Position numbers and translations under genes: made by a program
Part shown: positions 5,741-6,303 of the stretch, one piece after another
How positions within the stretch are numbered: position 1 is the first letter of the stretch
Layout of the letters: each line of letters opens with the position of its first letter
The notes under the pieces: generated by a model
Told to the model about the DNA's origin: nothing
The model's input: the letters and a program-made list of their open reading frames with translations, nothing else
Database searches by the model: none
Source of the DNA: an uncultured Lachnospiraceae bacterium
GTDB lineage: Bacteria > Bacillota_A > Clostridia > Lachnospirales > Lachnospiraceae
Assembly (NCBI GenBank): GCA_902795835.1
Contig: CADBNA010000347.1
Coordinates: forward strand, 1-6,303
Length of the DNA: 6,303 nucleotides
Direction of reading: 5' to 3'

Positions 5741-5776
5741 TGCGGGGGCATGAGCTTAACGCCTCATGCCCCCGTA
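5741..5776 (+). other. Strong 14-bp intercistronic stem-loop after the binding-protein gene
   Basis: Arms 5741-5754 and 5763-5776 pair over 14 positions (one G-U pair), with an 8-base loop; the core is GGGGGCATGAG against CTCATGCCCCC. It lies 27 bases after the binding-protein stop and 24 before the permease start. No T-run follows (ACCCATAAGC-like sequence instead), so it should not be a full terminator. As in other importer operons, a hairpin here probably protects the 3' end of the binding-protein mRNA and lowers permease expression. A partial terminator role remains possible. Confidence 0.8.
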
Positions 5777-5800
5777 CCCATAAGCAATTGAGGTGATTTT

Positions 5801-6303
5801 GTGGCTAGATACATACTCAAACGGCTGCTCTGGGTCATTCCGGTCATGCTGGGCGTGCTGTTTATTGTCTTCACCATCGACCGTCTGGCTCCCGGCGATC
5901 CGGTGGCGGCGGCCCTTGGCTCCGGCTATACCCAGGAGCAGTATGACGCGAAAGAGCACGAGCTTGGCCTGGACCGGCCGTTTTTTACCCAGTTTTTCGA
6001 CTATGTGGGCGGGATCGTGACCCGGTTTGACCTGGGCGACTCCTTCCACACCGGAAATCCTGTCGGCGCGTCCATACTTCAGCGCTTTCCCCTGACTCTG
6101 GAGCTCGCGATCATATCCATCATCATATCGGTGGGCTTAGGCATACCCTTCGGGGTGATATCAGCCACCCGGCAGAACTCGGTCCTGGATCGGATCGTGA
6201 CCTTCTTTTCCCTGATTTTTGCTGCGGTGCCGAACTTCTGGCTTGCCCTCATGCTGATGATTCTGTTTGCCATAAATTGGAAAATCTTCCCGGCCTCCGG
6301 CAC
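5801..6303 (+). CDS. DppB/OppB-type ABC transporter permease, C-terminus beyond window
   Basis: This is an inner-membrane permease subunit of the oligopeptide/dipeptide/nickel importer class, which would pair with a DppC-type subunit and two ATPases expected beyond the right edge. The visible 167 codons start (M/V)ARYILKRLLWVIPVMLGVL, the standard DppB N-terminus with its first membrane span at about 9-27. Next comes the family signature RLAPGDP (28-34), then LGLDRPFFTQFFDYV (55-69) and FDLGDSF (76-82). Two more spans follow at about 100-120 and 133-158. The start is GTG at 5801, supported by GAGG (5790-5793) 7 bases upstream; an ATG start would lose the conserved N-terminus. It follows the binding-protein gene after a strong hairpin and is presumably cotranscribed with it by read-through. 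The conserved EAA loop that contacts the ATPase is not yet reached at the edge. Confidence 0.95.
   Translation, partial: MARYILKRLLWVIPVMLGVLFIVFTIDRLAPGDPVAAALGSGYTQEQYDAKEHELGLDRPFFTQFFDYVGGIVTRFDLGDSFHTGNPVGASILQRFPLTLELAIISIIISVGLGIPFGVISATRQNSVLDRIVTFFSLIFAAVPNFWLALMLMILFAINWKIFPASG

Noticed and set aside
5741..5776. Intrinsic terminator after the binding-protein gene
   Set aside because: The stem is strong but no T-run follows, and the permease with its own ribosome site starts 24 bases later, so a full stop of transcription is unlikely.

Overview
The window looks like a low-to-mid-GC Bacillota chromosome, most plausibly a gut clostridium of the Oscillospiraceae type. This rests on strong AGGAGG-type ribosome sites, a lipoprotein with a long Glu/Ala/Pro linker behind its lipobox, and an oligopeptide-type ABC operon next to a divergent LysR gene. 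No RNA gene or CRISPR array is visible, and no marker fixes the species.

Left part (1-1658, minus strand): two glycosyltransferase genes one base apart, reading leftwards. The upstream one is a GT4 enzyme (GT-B fold) and the downstream one a GT2 enzyme (GT-A fold) cut by the window edge. Together they look like the start of a surface-polysaccharide operon. A good sigma-A type promoter (1792-1820, minus) lies about 130 bases upstream, and the leader holds a possible 20-codon hydrophobic peptide ORF.

Middle (1659-2010): an AT-rich spacer with the leader and promoter above, an exact 15-bp tandem duplication, a short eroded coding frame, and a near-consensus promoter pointing the other way, into the 3' end of the lysR gene.

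Right part (2011-6303): a LysR-type regulator (minus) diverges from a rightward operon of a ketopantoate-reductase-fold oxidoreductase, a family 5 (oligopeptide/nickel-type) substrate-binding lipoprotein, and a DppB-type permease cut by the right edge. The 90-bp divergent region holds overlapping -10 elements and a TGCC-N4-GGCA dyad, as expected for LysR control. Two intercistronic hairpins flank the binding-protein gene and probably raise its mRNA relative to its neighbours.

The working model is that the LysR protein senses a small molecule and controls uptake of a peptide-like or opine-like compound through the ABC transporter, with the reductase acting on it or on a keto acid derived from it. 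The reductase keeps the NADPH motif and the catalytic Lys/Glu pair, but it has Val at both positions where true ketopantoate reductases have substrate-binding Asn, so pantothenate synthesis is an unlikely role.
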